In this document: piece by piece, positions 63,968 through 64,000 of the stretch
Layout: the number at the start of each line of letters is the position of its first letter
Numbering within the stretch: position 1 is the stretch's first letter
Assembly (NCBI GenBank): GCA_036362985.1
Contig: JAYGXS010000001.1
Span: forward strand, 74,019,691 to 74,083,690
Length of the DNA stretch: 64,000 nucleotides
Direction: 5' to 3'
Source: Ligula intestinalis
Lineage: Eukaryota; Platyhelminthes; Cestoda; Diphyllobothriidea; Diphyllobothriidae
Notes under the pieces: generated by a model
What the model was told of the DNA's origin: nothing
The model's input: only the letters and a program-made list of their open reading frames with translations
Databases searched by the model: none
Translations under genes and position numbers: made by a program

Positions 63968-64000
63968 CTGGTGGTGGTGGTGGTGGTGGTGATGGTGGTG
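63968..64000 (+). repeat. (TGG)n microsatellite at the window edge
   Basis: A run of TGG/GGT triplets with one GAT interruption; continues past the edge. Confidence 0.95.

Overview
The window is eukaryotic, intron-rich, gene-poor DNA crowded with retroelements. The mixture seen (Penelope-like elements with GIY-YIG tails, RTE, CR1 and Jockey-like LINEs, tRNA-derived SINEs, MITEs) plus a membrane-anchored ecto-apyrase gene with multi-kilobase introns fits a large-genome parasitic flatworm, most likely a tapeworm of the diphyllobothriid type. That assignment is inference from repeat flavour; nothing in the window proves the species.

Positions 1-22937 hold one host gene on the minus strand: a nucleoside triphosphate diphosphohydrolase (NTPDase, CD39/apyrase family). 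Six exons were found by motif and splice-site reading (22937-22788, 18401-18287, 14621-14468, 6802-6631, 4529-4269, 1433-1302). All six join with consistent reading phase and give 328 residues: a signal anchor and apyrase conserved regions 1-4. The C-terminal part (region 5 and the second membrane segment) lies beyond the left edge or was not found. The introns are packed with Penelope-like element (PLE) pieces, MITEs, SINEs and a degenerate telomere-like tract.

From 23 to 38 kb there are retroelement relics (an RTE-like 3' end with C2H2-like motifs, a PLE tail, a decayed PLE reverse transcriptase), a tRNA-like gene, a few weak candidate exons and long stretches with nothing recognisable. 38.0-44.4 kb is a Jockey-like LINE (minus strand; 2A-like motif, PHD-like finger, endonuclease, reverse transcriptase) split by a younger CR1 LINE. 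46.8-52.0 kb is a long-inverted-repeat MITE interrupted by a PLE fragment and by an RTE LINE. 52.7-57.7 kb carries two further MITEs and a SINE. 58.0-58.3 kb has a possible small host gene with a 60-bp intron. 60.6-62.2 kb is a 5'-truncated PLE bounded by short inverted repeats.

The most interesting theme is RNA-catalytic. The PLE termini repeatedly carry a CTGA(T/C)GA ... GAAA hammerhead-ribozyme-like core, often ending in a canonical GTC or GTA cleavage triplet. The copy at 8289-8345 can be folded completely by eye. A tRNA-derived SINE family has the same core with the same stem II sequence as the PLE copy. PLE termini also recur in head-to-head (inverted) arrangement at six or more places. 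Together this suggests a shared, possibly dimeric, hammerhead processing system linking autonomous PLEs and a non-autonomous SINE. All transposon reading frames seen carry stops, frameshifts or lost catalytic residues, so most copies here look inactive.
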